Assembly: GCA_004009845.1 (NCBI GenBank)
Contig: RMBW01000001.1
Coordinates: forward strand, 1-64,000
Direction: 5' to 3'
DNA length: 64,000 bases
Source: Davidsoniella eucalypti
Lineage: Eukaryota > Ascomycota > Sordariomycetes > Microascales > Ceratocystidaceae
Positions 1-10,900 of the stretch are shown here, piece by piece. The notes beneath the pieces were generated by a model, which searched no databases, had not been told where the DNA came from, and saw only the letters and a list, made by a program, of their open reading frames with translations. Made by a program: the position numbers and the translations under genes. Position 1 is the first letter of the stretch, and each line of letters begins with the position of its first letter.

Positions 1-1
1 T

Positions 2-445
2 CCCATGTCTGCCATGTTGATGCTCGAAATTCCGCATCTTAACGTGCTATCCAAGATGGACCTGGTCAAAGACCAGGTACGCAAGGCGGACATGAAGCGG
101 TTCCTGACACCTGACGTGTCGTTGATCGACGATGACCCCGCTATGCGTGAGGCGGAACTTGCAGATCATGAGTTGGAGAAGAGCCAGAAACCAGAGGATG
201 CGGCGAACCCGTTGAATAAAGACTTGATGATGCGTGGAGCCAGTTTCCGCCGCTTGAATCGTGCTGTGGCTCAGATGATTGAAAGCTTCAGCATGATCAA
301 TTACTTGAAGCTGGATGTCACTAGCGAAGACAGCGTCAACGCTATTCTCAGCTTCATCGACGATGTTATTCAGTACCATGAGGCACAGGAACCGAAAGAC
401 CCTCATGACGAGGAGTTTGACGGTGCTGATGATGTTGAAGATTAG
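2..445 (+). CDS. GPN3: GPN-loop GTPase 3 (Gpn3), C-terminal part
   Basis: The reading frame is open at the left window edge and ends at 445, so only the last ~147 residues are present. The segment opens with an MSAM...LEIP strand followed by LSKMD, the G4 guanine-specificity motif of the GPN family (NKxD type, with S for N). It continues with the family's helical C-terminus (SFRRLNRAVAQMIESF, then a stretch ending in a D/E-rich tail). The G1-G3 motifs and the GPN loop itself lie outside the window. Gpn3 works with Gpn1/Npa3 in assembly and nuclear import of RNA polymerase II. Identification rests on the whole tail pattern and is strong for the family. Assignment to Gpn3 rather than Gpn2 follows from the MSAM/SKMD context. 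Confidence 0.9.
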   Translation, partial: PMSAMLMLEIPHLNVLSKMDLVKDQVRKADMKRFLTPDVSLIDDDPAMREAELADHELEKSQKPEDAANPLNKDLMMRGASFRRLNRAVAQMIESFSMINYLKLDVTSEDSVNAILSFIDDVIQYHEAQEPKDPHDEEFDGADDVED

Positions 446-1714
446 AGTCACTCGTGAACTGAGTAGAATTAAACAGAAAGTTATTGTGGTTTGCTTCACA
501 ATAAAACATCACTTTCATCTATTCATTACATTTTGTCGACAATGTCTTTTGTTTCCAGGCGTTTGGTTAGAGGGGAAAGCGGCGTTCATATGCATTTGTT
601 TCTATCTTAACAAAACACATCTATAAAACTCTGTCTATTCATATATTATAGAATTCATTACGGGACATCATGACTCAACAAATATTATTCATTGTCACCT
701 CAGTATTGTTGACATGCTAGCTATCAAACGTACAGAGGAAACATTTACTCCTGATGTGAGTCAAGATATAGCATTAGGAACATTAATAGTTTGTGGACAT
801 TCAGTCTAAAGAAGAATACGATGCTTAAGAGTCAAGAAACACGAGTAACAATTTTTAGTATTTGATATTTCCTAATTCCATCCACATTACCCATCCCAAA
901 AAAGAGGTCCATCATCCTCTCACATGTAATATCAATAAAGTGAACAACAAGACAGATAGAGCAAGAAATAATAGCTAATAACAGTAATAACATAAGAACA
1001 GGTTTAAGATAACACGGAAGATAGTTTAAAAAAGTGATAAGAAACAACAACGTACAAGATATAACAGTACATAATATTGAGAAGAGAATCAGCCAGCTTG
1101 GAATTCAGCAAGTGATAAGTAAGTAAACTAATAGAAATAAATGCGTGTACGCGAGTAAAAGGGGTAGAAAGCAAAGGCAAAGGTGAAAAAAATAGGTGAC
1201 ATAAATCATAACTGGGTCGTATCATATCCAAAGAATCGAGTAGCCAAAGCTAACACAGGCTCTTCTTTGTTTCTTTTGATCAGTGGCATCATTCAAGTCG
1301 GCTCAGATAAGGCTCTGATGGCTTCCTTGTCATGCATTCTGAAGAGAAGAGAAATATCAGGCTCATGAAGAAGTTAAGCCTGATATTGAATATTGTGTTC
1401 TGTTTTAAGTATAAGATAAGTCAGAAAGAAGGCCAGATGCGTGGCCAAGGCGCGCGAGCAAAGAAGGATAATGGTGTATGCAAAGCAAAGAAGAAATCAA
1501 GAACAGGAAAGAAGTCAAAAGGCATCAACAGATGCACTCCGCGATAAATAGAAAAGAAAGAAGATCGCATATTTTGGGGAGGGGGGGTTTCCGGTAAAAT
1601 CGCAACAATAAGCAAGGGTGATAGAAGAGCTCGAGTAAATAGATGCGAAACATGATGGAAAGAGCCACATATCAAGACATCACAACAACTGGAGAGACAG
1701 TGATAGTACATCCC
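446..1714. other. intergenic, no gene seen
   Basis: AT-rich spacer between the GPN3 stop and the 3' end of the Apq12-like gene. The short open frames here have no recognisable domain, no consistent codon pattern and no splice-supported extension. A G-run lies near 1577-1585. No RNA gene or repeat was recognised. Confidence 0.6.
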
Positions 1715-2221
1715 CTACCGTCTCGCAGCACGCGTAGCCTCGGCCTGGGCCTCCCAGCGCTCATACTCGGACCACCAGATATCCTTGACCAAGGAGCCCC
1801 AAGTAACGAACTTGCCGACAAGCTCGAAGACATCAGCAACGCAGTTACCGACACCGCGCTGATAAACAGACGCGGCGATAGCAAAGACAACGCCCCAAAA
1901 GACAGCGCGCATAGCCAACCGTGTCCAGAAGGCGATCATGCGGTAGATCCAGACAAGCACCAGGCACGCGACGGCGAGAATGGCGCCGAGTGAAAGTAGC
2001 GGGACGAGCGATGAAGGGTCTGTCGAGGATGAGGAGGTGGCAGATTCGAGAAGCGGCGTGGCATAGGCGCTCGCATATGTACCGGCAGATTGCGCAACGA
2101 GCACGGCGTGACGGCGCAGGTGTTGCACGGGCGACGAGGGCGAGAGGATGTGAGCGTGCACGAGTGCGAGGAGGTCTTCGGGGACGAAGCCCTGTAGTGA
2201 GGCAGATAGCGGCGAAGACAT
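1715..2221 (-). CDS. APQ12: Apq12-like nuclear envelope / pore biogenesis membrane protein
   Basis: Single-exon frame of 168 residues starting at the ATG at 2221. Residues ~70-117 form two closely spaced hydrophobic segments (LLSLGAILAVACLVLVWIY and RAVFWGVVFAIAASVYQRG). Between and after them is the RMIAFWTRLAMR...FW...YQRG pattern typical of fungal Apq12, followed by the amphipathic WSEYERWEAQAEA tail. Apq12 is an ER/nuclear-envelope protein that supports nuclear pore assembly and membrane lipid homeostasis in yeast. Length fits the family (about 140-180 aa in filamentous fungi). It is GC-richer than its flanks, as expected for real coding sequence. The overlapping plus-strand frame at 1921-2223 is its shadow. 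Confidence 0.75.
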   Translation of the reverse strand: MSSPLSASLQGFVPEDLLALVHAHILSPSSPVQHLRRHAVLVAQSAGTYASAYATPLLESATSSSSTDPSSLVPLLSLGAILAVACLVLVWIYRMIAFWTRLAMRAVFWGVVFAIAASVYQRGVGNCVADVFELVGKFVTWGSLVKDIWWSEYERWEAQAEATRAARR

Positions 2222-5200
2222 GATGCTCGGCTGGTTATGTGATAGGATGTGGGTTTTTTGGTTGTTGTGGTGCGTCTCAATAGAATAGAAGAAGCACGCG
2301 ATCGTGATTCGAGCCCGATAAGCGTCAAGGAAGACGGGTTGAGCTGCTTTGTCGATGGGAAGCTCACGAGGTAGGGGTAGCTTCTAGCGGATGAGCAAGA
2401 GCTTGTCTTGTTTGGTTCCTACTCGTACGGTGTGATCTCGTGACGATGTTTGTTTAGAGGGTCTTGGTCTGTAAGGGCTTTAGCGCAGGGCTGAGAATAA
2501 ATGAAAGGACGAATATGTCTTTTGCGTTGCGAGAAGAACAAGAAAATAGTCTGTGAAAAATGGAAGAAATGAGAGATAGGGAAGAAAAAAAGAGTGGTAC
2601 AAATGTGGTGGCGATGGTGTGTTGATATGTTGTCGAGGTCTTTGTGAATACAGGAGCTGGGAAGAAAATAGAAATCGATGTAATAAAAAGAGCGCGTAGT
2701 TTAGCGTGTAATTTTTTTTCTTTGGTATGGTTGGCTTACAACTAATAAAGAAACAAATAGGAAAATGGGAAACAACCAAGAAAAAGAGTGGGGAGTGAGG
2801 TCAGTGCCTGCCGTGTTTCTAGTTCATTTTTCCCTTTGATCTTTGCAATTGTCCAGGCTTGTCACAAGGCCAAAGATTCTTGCTTCGCTGGCTCTTTCTT
2901 TTGGCAGTGCTGCTTATTGACTAGTCCATTTAGTTCTATCCTTTTCTATATTCTTCTTATCTTCTATTATTGTCTTAGCTTTTCGCAGTCTATAAAGCAC
3001 TAAAACCACAAGACCCTTGATTTTTCGCGCCTCTTTTTCGTCCTGGCTGTCCTTGTTTTGATCGAAAGCAGACTCTTTTCCTGTATTCCTTCAATCGCCA
3101 CCGCAGGCACGTGCATATCTTTTTTGCTGCTTTTTTTTCCTATCGAAGGACGGAAAAGGGGGGTCACGATACATATTGCCTAAGCTATTACTAGTGCGTC
3201 TTTGTATGTACATGTACACACATTTCGACCTAACGATCGTCCAGACTGCATTCCATTTGCTGTGTTTCCAAATTGTGTCACTAGCTGTCTTAAACTTTTG
3301 TTTCGTTTTATTGTTTAGTACACTCAAACTGCGAACATACCTAGGCTTACTCATCAACAAGAGAGACGAGGACAGACGTTGGAGCCCTAGGGCTTTGGAA
3401 TGCTCGATGCGTTGGCAATGCAGAAAGTCGAACAAATTTTGAGTCGTCCACAATATATCTTGACATGTAAAATCTCAGACTCGGGAAAAAAAAAATGCAA
3501 AATATCGAATACATTGCAGATAGCCCCCCCCCTCCTTCGAGATACTTGGGATGCGTTTCGGTTCCTGAATCTGGCCAATCACCAAACTCTGTCCGTGTTT
3601 CTTTGAATCTTGCCTAATGTAGCTTAGCAAGCTCAGATCGACTCTCGGGAGCCTCTGGCCATGTAGCTGCTGCATTGTGATATCACACAAACTGTCATGT
3701 AATCAGAACACAGACCATCATCGTGTGATATCCAGAATCTGGAGGCCAATACAGTTGGGTCTTGTACAAGTAGCAAAGACTAATACATTGTTATATCTGT
3801 GGTATTCACATGTCAAAAATACCGCAACTTGCATATGTATCTCTCTCAATAACCCACAGTCACTCTCGGTATCTTGACAGCTCCGCATCCACCTGTTGAC
3901 CGGCTACCCGATCCAACATACATGTCACGACTTTCTCCAGACAACATGAAGACACATGGCGACCCCAGCTGTGATCTAGTCTTATGGGTCACGTAATTTG
4001 TCACAATAATACATCTAAATTATTGCTAGCTTTCCATCAGCAGTGGATATACGATAATAGGTGAGGGGGGTTTTAACATATATAGTAGCTAGATAGAATA
4101 AGCAGGCCGAATATAATGCCAAGATCACAACTAACAGGGCGCCATTCTTTACCCGCATGTAACCCAACGCAGCCAGTCCAGCCTAACTTTGGTGTATATA
4201 CCTTATGCTGATACCCAATGTGCCTTCTACAGAATCATCAGAAACAATGAAATGACGTGCCAATGTCTCTATCCATTTGCTGAACATGCCTTCGTCTTAT
4301 GCTTCCTTCTACTTCGTTTTGCCGAACCAGAGTTATGACTCCTCATCTCCGAGATGTATCAATTGCAGGCACAGCCGGCTACTTCATGTACACACACACA
4401 CATGTATACTAATACAACTATTTTGTTTTACTCGCTTATTGGCTGTAGCAGCCCCCTAAATTGCCCCTCCCCTTCTTCTGCTTCTTCCTACTGGCAACAT
4501 TCAGGGCGGCTCACAAGAATCCGGCAAACAGTGAGCTAGCCACAGTGTGGCTAGGATGGAAACATCACACGGCTTCTATATATATATACAAGTAGACACC
4601 ATTGCCACATGTCATAACAATGATATCAAAGCAGACCTTGTGAACTCGAGAACAACTTCATAAGCCACCGTTCAAGGGAGTACGCCATTTGATAGATATC
4701 ATACAATGATGGATTTGTGCATTTTGATTTGGCTACTACTTTGAGGTCAACGACCCACTAACAATAGGCCAAATCAAGTAATGAAATGAGAATGAAATAT
4801 GCCTTATATACAGAGAAACATTCACAGTTTAAATTTACACATATCGACACTTACAAAAGACAAGTTTTTTTAGTAGTAACTAGGATTAAATACTATTTTC
4901 AAGAAATATCCAAAAACAAAAAGAAATAGACAGAAATGAGAGACAGGACATTGGGCAAGATAAGACAGAAAACGTGGGTATCTTCTCACACAAGACCAAA
5001 ATAGCATAACGTACAATCGAGCATGAATATTCTTCATTTTAGAGTTATTCTTTCCTAAATATCTGTGGTTTGTGGTTTCGTCGAAAATAAATAAATGAAG
5101 CAAATAAAAAAAACCGGACAACCCCTACACGATAGAAAGGAATAAAAACGCTCATTGAACCACGCCAACATCGGAAACGCAACCAAAACAGCCGGATATC

Positions 5201-5734
5201 AACAAACCAACCAGGTAAGAAGTACGATAAAACAGAAGACAGGAAGGCGCTGAAAAGATATGGAAAAGGACGAGAATAATAGGGTAAGGGGGGCAACGAG
5301 GAAGAACGAGAAAAAAGGGCTTCAAGCAAGGAGAGAGAAAAGATAGAAAGAAAAATAAAAAAAAACACAACATTTCGTTTTCTACTGCAAAGACATAGAA
5401 GAAATAAAATAGAGTGGGTTGAAGACAAAACTACTATCAATGTATATGTGCAAAGAAGAAGACGCAAAAAAAGAGAAAAGAGTATGATTTACACACTAAG
5501 TAGGAAGTCTTAGATGATATGATCCCGCTTTATATAACAAGAGAACCAAAAAAACAAAAAAGAGAATTGAAATTTAAGATAACAAAGGAGACATGACGAA
5601 AGAAAAAGAGGTATAAGTGAAGAGGTGGGGTTAGGCAGAATAGAATAAGGGAGATAGATATAAGTTAGATTGGAAGTGATAAAAAGTTTGTGTATGGCTA
5701 GTAGAGTGCATAATAGTTTAAGTTTTTCTTTGCT
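2222..5734. other. intergenic, no gene seen
   Basis: About 3.5 kb with no supportable gene. Purine- or pyrimidine-rich tracts (2480-2780, 5100-5480) give hydrophobic or low-complexity spurious frames. A (TA)n run lies near 4577-4590. The part just right of 2222 holds the promoter of the Apq12-like gene. The part left of 5735 is the 3' flank of the Kelch gene. Confidence 0.55.
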
Positions 5735-7954
5735 TTAGGTTGTCCGCTTGTACTCGCCCAAGTTAAGCCAACTCATATCCGACGTAGTAGCACCTGCCTG
5801 GCCACCATTTAAGCGGGACGAAGTAGCCGCACCATGGGCACCGTACACGCTATCCGTACCGCGAGCCAAGTTCTGCGAAATCGGCTCCCAAGCTTCGTGG
5901 ACTGACAATGGCACACCGGACGAGTACGCCGATGGTGCGTCCGAGATTGGCCGTTCAATGGCCGCTACCTGTGCTTGCGCGGGGATATACTTTGTGTAGT
6001 GCGAGACCGTGGGGCTGCCAGACGCGACGCGGTTGATCTCGGGGCGACCCTCGTGAGGCATGATTAGCGGTGGTACAGTAGCTGAGTCCTGTGTGCGGCG
6101 GTTGTCCCGGGGATCGTAGATACCGGCAGCGTTCGCGGAGTCCTCACCCATGGGGTTTAGAGCACCGCTATTCTGCGACCAGTACTTGTTCCATCCAGAA
6201 CTGCGGCGCGCATCGTCGACGGGTGGCTGGGGAGGCACAGTGTGGCTACCTGGGGGACGGGGAGGGCTACGGCCGGGAGTGTTGATGCTGATGCGCTCGG
6301 AGTTGGGGGTCTGCAGGATAGAGTCGTCATTCATGATGGGCTTGCTGATAGTACTCTTGAAATCCTTGGCGAAGTCATTGTCCTGAGAAGGCTTGCGTCT
6401 AGGAGTGAAAGAGTCGATGCTGAAGGTAGGAGAATCACTGCGGTTGGCGACGGCGGCCGCTGAAAGGCCAGCAGCACCAGCGCCAGTAGTTTTGTAACCA
6501 AAGATGCCAATGGACGAGGTGGATTGCATAGAGTCGGTGGGCTGGCGGCGGGGCTTGGGCATGCCGCCCATGGTATCAATGAACTGCTCGTTAGTCATAC
6601 CAACTTGCTTCTCATCGGCAGGGAACTCGTTGTGAGGACGGTTCTTCTCGCCAGTATAACCCTTGCGGTTGCGCATGGTCTTTATGAAGAGCACGAGGGC
6701 CAGGGCAAGGGCCAAGAAGCCCAGAACGGAGCCCAGAACAATGCCCAGCACATCTGTGGAAGACAGACCGTTGTGGGTCTTGGCCAGAGCGCTGTTGCTG
6801 GTGGCAGCGGCAGCATCCGAAGATGTGGTACCAGTGGCAGCAGCAGCAGCACCGGCGATGGTGGTGCCCAGAGAGGCGGAGCTGCTAGTTGAGGTAGGAG
6901 AAGCGGAGCTGCTAGTACTAGAGGTGACAGAGGAAGTAACAGTGGACGAGCTGGAGGTGGAAGAGCTAGCGCTCTCAGCAGACATGGTAGACGAGCCCAG
7001 AACGGCTTGGGTGTCGTCCCACGAGTTCTCAGTGGCGTCAAAGGACGAGACAGTGCCGCTAGACAGGAAATAAACCTCGCCGGATGAGGTAGATGCGGAG
7101 GAGTAGCTGTCACTGGAAGAGCCAGAGGGAGCGTTGGTGCTGTTATACGAGGGCCAGCTGCTGGCATCAAGAGCACGGGTGTAGACGTTGGTAGACGAGC
7201 TAGTGACGTAGGCACCGGTGCCGTCAACGATGACGGAGCGGGTAATGCGCACGGGATCCTGAGCCAAGTCGAAGGTGTACAGGTTCTTGCTGCCGTCGTC
7301 ACCGGCCTGTATGTAACCCTTGTTGGTGATCTTGGCTACAGGGTCGGCCAGAGTCGCACCAGACGAGCGCCAGGTGTTGGTACCAGCAGTGTAGATAATG
7401 ACATCCAGGTTGGAAGTGCTACCGCCAGCCATCAAGACCTCGCCAGAATCCCAGTTCGCCATAATGGGAGTCTGAAGAGTATAAGAGAAAGGGTTAGTAG
7501 CAGAGGTTACGGTGTAGGGCGAGCTAGCCATGATAGAAAAGGTCTCGGAGGCAACGCCAGAGGTGCCGTCAGTGCGTCCACCGTAGGTGATGAACGAATC
7601 AGTAGCAGCAATGTAAGCAGCAGACATGCCCTTGCGGTTCTTCAGCACGGTGTCGGTGGGAGAAATGCTCTCCCACGCGCTGGAAGAGTAGACATATCGC
7701 TGCAGGCCGTTGTACGACGCGTTAGAAGAGGTGCCGCCCATGACATAGAAGGCCGACTTGGAGGAATCAGTGGCCTCGGCGCCGATGCAGATGGCGTCGG
7801 TTACGGACTCGCCCGAGTCGAGCTGAGCCCACTCGGCGTCACTCTCCAGCGGCAACTTGACGAAGCCGGCGGAGGAGTAGGCGTACATGGCATTGTCGTG
7901 GATGGCGATGCAGGCGCCATCCAGCGAGACGGGACTGTCGCTCGTGAACGACAT
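5735..7954 (-). CDS. Kelch-type ectodomain, Ser/Thr-rich, single-pass membrane protein
   Basis: The frame encodes 739 residues. Residues ~1-320 show repeated Kelch-like blades (for example YVMGGTSS, FITYGGRTDG, VLMAGGSTSN, each followed by a Y/W a few residues on), as in fungal Kelch/galactose-oxidase-like surface proteins. Residues ~322-395 are almost pure Ser/Thr/Ala, a likely O-glycosylated stalk. Residues ~403-426 form one transmembrane helix (LGIVLGSVLGFLALALALV) followed by basic RNRKG. The cytoplasmic tail (~310 aa) is disordered and proline-rich. No signal peptide is encoded at the chosen ATG (MSFTSDSPVSLDG). Relatives usually have one just before the SPVSLDG stretch, so an upstream exon joined near 7940 is possible, but I could not find it. 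A role in cell-wall or polarity sensing is inference. Confidence 0.8.
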   Translation of the reverse strand: MSFTSDSPVSLDGACIAIHDNAMYAYSSAGFVKLPLESDAEWAQLDSGESVTDAICIGAEATDSSKSAFYVMGGTSSNASYNGLQRYVYSSSAWESISPTDTVLKNRKGMSAAYIAATDSFITYGGRTDGTSGVASETFSIMASSPYTVTSATNPFSYTLQTPIMANWDSGEVLMAGGSTSNLDVIIYTAGTNTWRSSGATLADPVAKITNKGYIQAGDDGSKNLYTFDLAQDPVRITRSVIVDGTGAYVTSSSTNVYTRALDASSWPSYNSTNAPSGSSSDSYSSASTSSGEVYFLSSGTVSSFDATENSWDDTQAVLGSSTMSAESASSSTSSSSTVTSSVTSSTSSSASPTSTSSSASLGTTIAGAAAAATGTTSSDAAAATSNSALAKTHNGLSSTDVLGIVLGSVLGFLALALALVLFIKTMRNRKGYTGEKNRPHNEFPADEKQVGMTNEQFIDTMGGMPKPRRQPTDSMQSTSSIGIFGYKTTGAGAAGLSAAAVANRSDSPTFSIDSFTPRRKPSQDNDFAKDFKSTISKPIMNDDSILQTPNSERISINTPGRSPPRPPGSHTVPPQPPVDDARRSSGWNKYWSQNSGALNPMGEDSANAAGIYDPRDNRRTQDSATVPPLIMPHEGRPEINRVASGSPTVSHYTKYIPAQAQVAAIERPISDAPSAYSSGVPLSVHEAWEPISQNLARGTDSVYGAHGAATSSRLNGGQAGATTSDMSWLNLGEYKRTT

Positions 7955-10900
7955 AGTGTTGCAATGCCGAACAGGAGGAGAGTGTTAAAAGGATTTGGAG
8001 CAAAAGGGACAGTTTCTTAAGCAGTCAGAAGTAGATTGTCGGGGCTATGTGCAGTTTTAGCAGGCGTGAGAATCTAGAAGCAAAATGCTAGGGATCTCTT
8101 ATACGCATGAGGACGTGCAATAGGATATAGAATAGTATGAGAAGAAGCGAAGCAGGCGTCGAGCCAGATGTGACAGATCGGCAAGGGATGCTCAGATGGA
8201 GAGAAAGTGGCTTTGATTAAGAAGACGACAGCTCGTGCTGTATTAGAGATGATTGCGAGGTGCGAAACTTGGCAATCGATAAAGAGGCAGCGGTCGACTC
8301 GGTGGATTACTAAAAGCCTGGTAGGCGATGTCGATGTCGAAGTAATCGATCGATTGGTAGATTGATGTAGAAATGAAGGAGCGAGTCGGCGAGTCGATCG
8401 TCGAAAATGATGGAACCAGAACAGTGATGACGATGAAGAACAAGCGCTGAAATGCAAGATAATGAACGGAATGCGAGATGGCAGGCGGTAGATAGTCGGT
8501 TGCGATGTAGATTGGCGGGAAAGAGCAGGCTCAGTGAAGAGTCGACTGGAGGCTAACGGGCTAGCTTGGCTGGTGATCTCAACAGAAAGGGCGTCCCGGA
8601 GGAGTTGAAGCAAGAACAAGAGGAAAGAAAAAGAAAAAGAAGACGCGCTCGACACGAGAGTGGGGGGGGGATGAAGGTAGAAGTAAGTGAAAAGGAAAAG
8701 AAGAGGAAGAAGAAGGCGAGAATGAAATGGCACGATGGAGGAAAAGAAAGAACGAAAAAAAAACAAAAATAAAAAACATGAAAAGGTAGAAAAGACAACT
8801 GTAAACGCCAGAAGCCGGGGCGGGCGACGAAGAGATCAGCAGGCGGCTGTGGCTATGGCTATGGCACGGCGCGAGAAAACTTTACAGAGAGACGACAGCA
8901 TGCTGGACAGTGCACCCAATGCAACTCTTAGGCCAAGAAGAGAGACAAGCACGCCAGACTGAGCGACTGAGGATGGGGTTTGGTTGATTGGCAGGAGAGG
9001 AGGAGGGAGGCTTGAGAGCTTCGTTCGTTCTTTGCTGCTTGTTCTTGTTGCTCCAGGGCTCTCGTTGCATTTACAGCGACCGTGGCCCCCTGTAGTACAG
9101 ATCCTCCCACTCTGGATACCGCCTGTGTGTATCATGTAAGCCCGAAACCCTGCAACTCTGGCACGGCAAACTCCACTCCGGGGTGTGCTTAATCGACGAC
9201 GCAGACGCTCGGGCACTGTGCACTGTGTTGTTTTCTTCAGTCTCTCCAGTGTCCCAGGCCGCTGTTTTCTGTGAAATGAAGACGAAGTCTGACCAAGTTC
9301 GGGACGGCTGTGATGAGGACATCTTAGTATCATAACCCTAACTTCTCACTATCACCTCCTCTTATGCCTCTGCGGCATCTTCTGCTCTTCACCGTGACGC
9401 TTCTCGTCCCTCTTCTTCCTCTTCCTCTCCCTCCCCCATCTGCCTGCATCCATTGGTTTCTCAATTTAGCTCCCAATGCAAAGCAAATAGCCGTTCAATT
9501 CTATTCAGGACCCTGGAAGATATGGCATGTCTCACAATGCACTAGGTCCTCCTTCCTAGGTGATCCTAGTCCCAACAACCAATGAACTGAGGTACTTCGC
9601 TTATAGTGCGTCTTACAGCCACGATCCAGGTACCGCTGCAGATAGCGTGACTTTGCCGTGGCCTGGAGATGCTCCGTTAGCGCAGGAAAGCTCTATTATT
9701 TTGATACTGTTCATCTTTTTTGTATCCAGTTATTCTTTTTATATATCTACTTCTCCAAAATAGGGGATCTAGCATTGTATTATATTACTCTTAGCCTAGC
9801 TTATTACAGATTATTCGCCTACTGACTAACACGGCAGACTTACAGATACACGTCTTCTTGTCTCTTTTTTTTTTTCTTGTACTCTTTGCTTTTTTTTTTT
9901 TGAACCTGCATATTTATCTGCAAGGAACCGGCAACCAATCTGCACGTCGTTTGATTATTTCATTATGTATGCATATGTGATTACTTAAGCGGGATCTATC
10001 CACTCAAATCGCCTGTTGCTGTCCTATTATTGAAGCCGAATAACCTTGGCCCGTCCGCCGACTGATCGACACCTTGAAATAACCACTAAAAGGGACATAA
10101 AGATGAATAAAACATGTCTTTTTTGAATCAAGCCACCTATCGCTGTTTCTGTCGGGTCCTTGGGTCCCTTTTCCCCTGTTCTCAGTCCTGCAAACTATAT
10201 CCCAGTCCTATATCTCTATTCTTGTTCTGTCAACTCAGGGCTTCACAGGGCCTCGTACTGTTCAGACTGCAATCTCATTTCTTGCTATCTCCTTAGTCTC
10301 TACTACGCTGTAATTTGGCCCTGATACTTGTTTCTGGCCACTTGAGCAACGATCTCCGAAAGAGCGGTATCACAAAAACACTACAAGCATCAGTTTGCCA
10401 TGGATATACAAGGTTTCTCTGTCACCAGGTCCTGTAGTTCCTGCAGTCCTACTAGACAGATACAGCACTATCAATCCCGTCGTAGATCTAATACTCAGAG
10501 TGTACTAGGCTCTCCCTTAATAACCCTAGCCGCTTTGCATTGACTGGTCTCAAGCGCCTTCCCTCAGCCGATCCAACAAATCCAACTTTTTTGCGTTTTA
10601 CTTTCTTTTCCTTTCTTTTCTCATTGCTGTTCAGAATTCAATATACCCGGAACCTGTCCTGGCATGGATTTATCACCATATCATGCTGTGATACTCTCTC
10701 ATTAAATAGTAGCATTCTCACAGCCAACAACTTGCATACATTATAGGTGCCACAAAAAGCCACCCGTGACTAGCTCGTATAGTAGCCCCAATGGCCCAAT
10801 CTATTTTTTTTCTTCTTTTTTCACACGATGTCAAGTAATACGAACGATGTGGCGGAGAAATCTGCCGGCAGAAGTATCTATTTTCAGAGGGGATTTTTGT

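Noticed and set aside
8074..8766. 230-residue hydrophobic minus-strand frame
   Set aside because: Low-complexity Ser/Phe/Leu/Pro sequence produced by a purine-rich plus strand; no domain, and upstream of the Kelch gene where leader sequence is expected.
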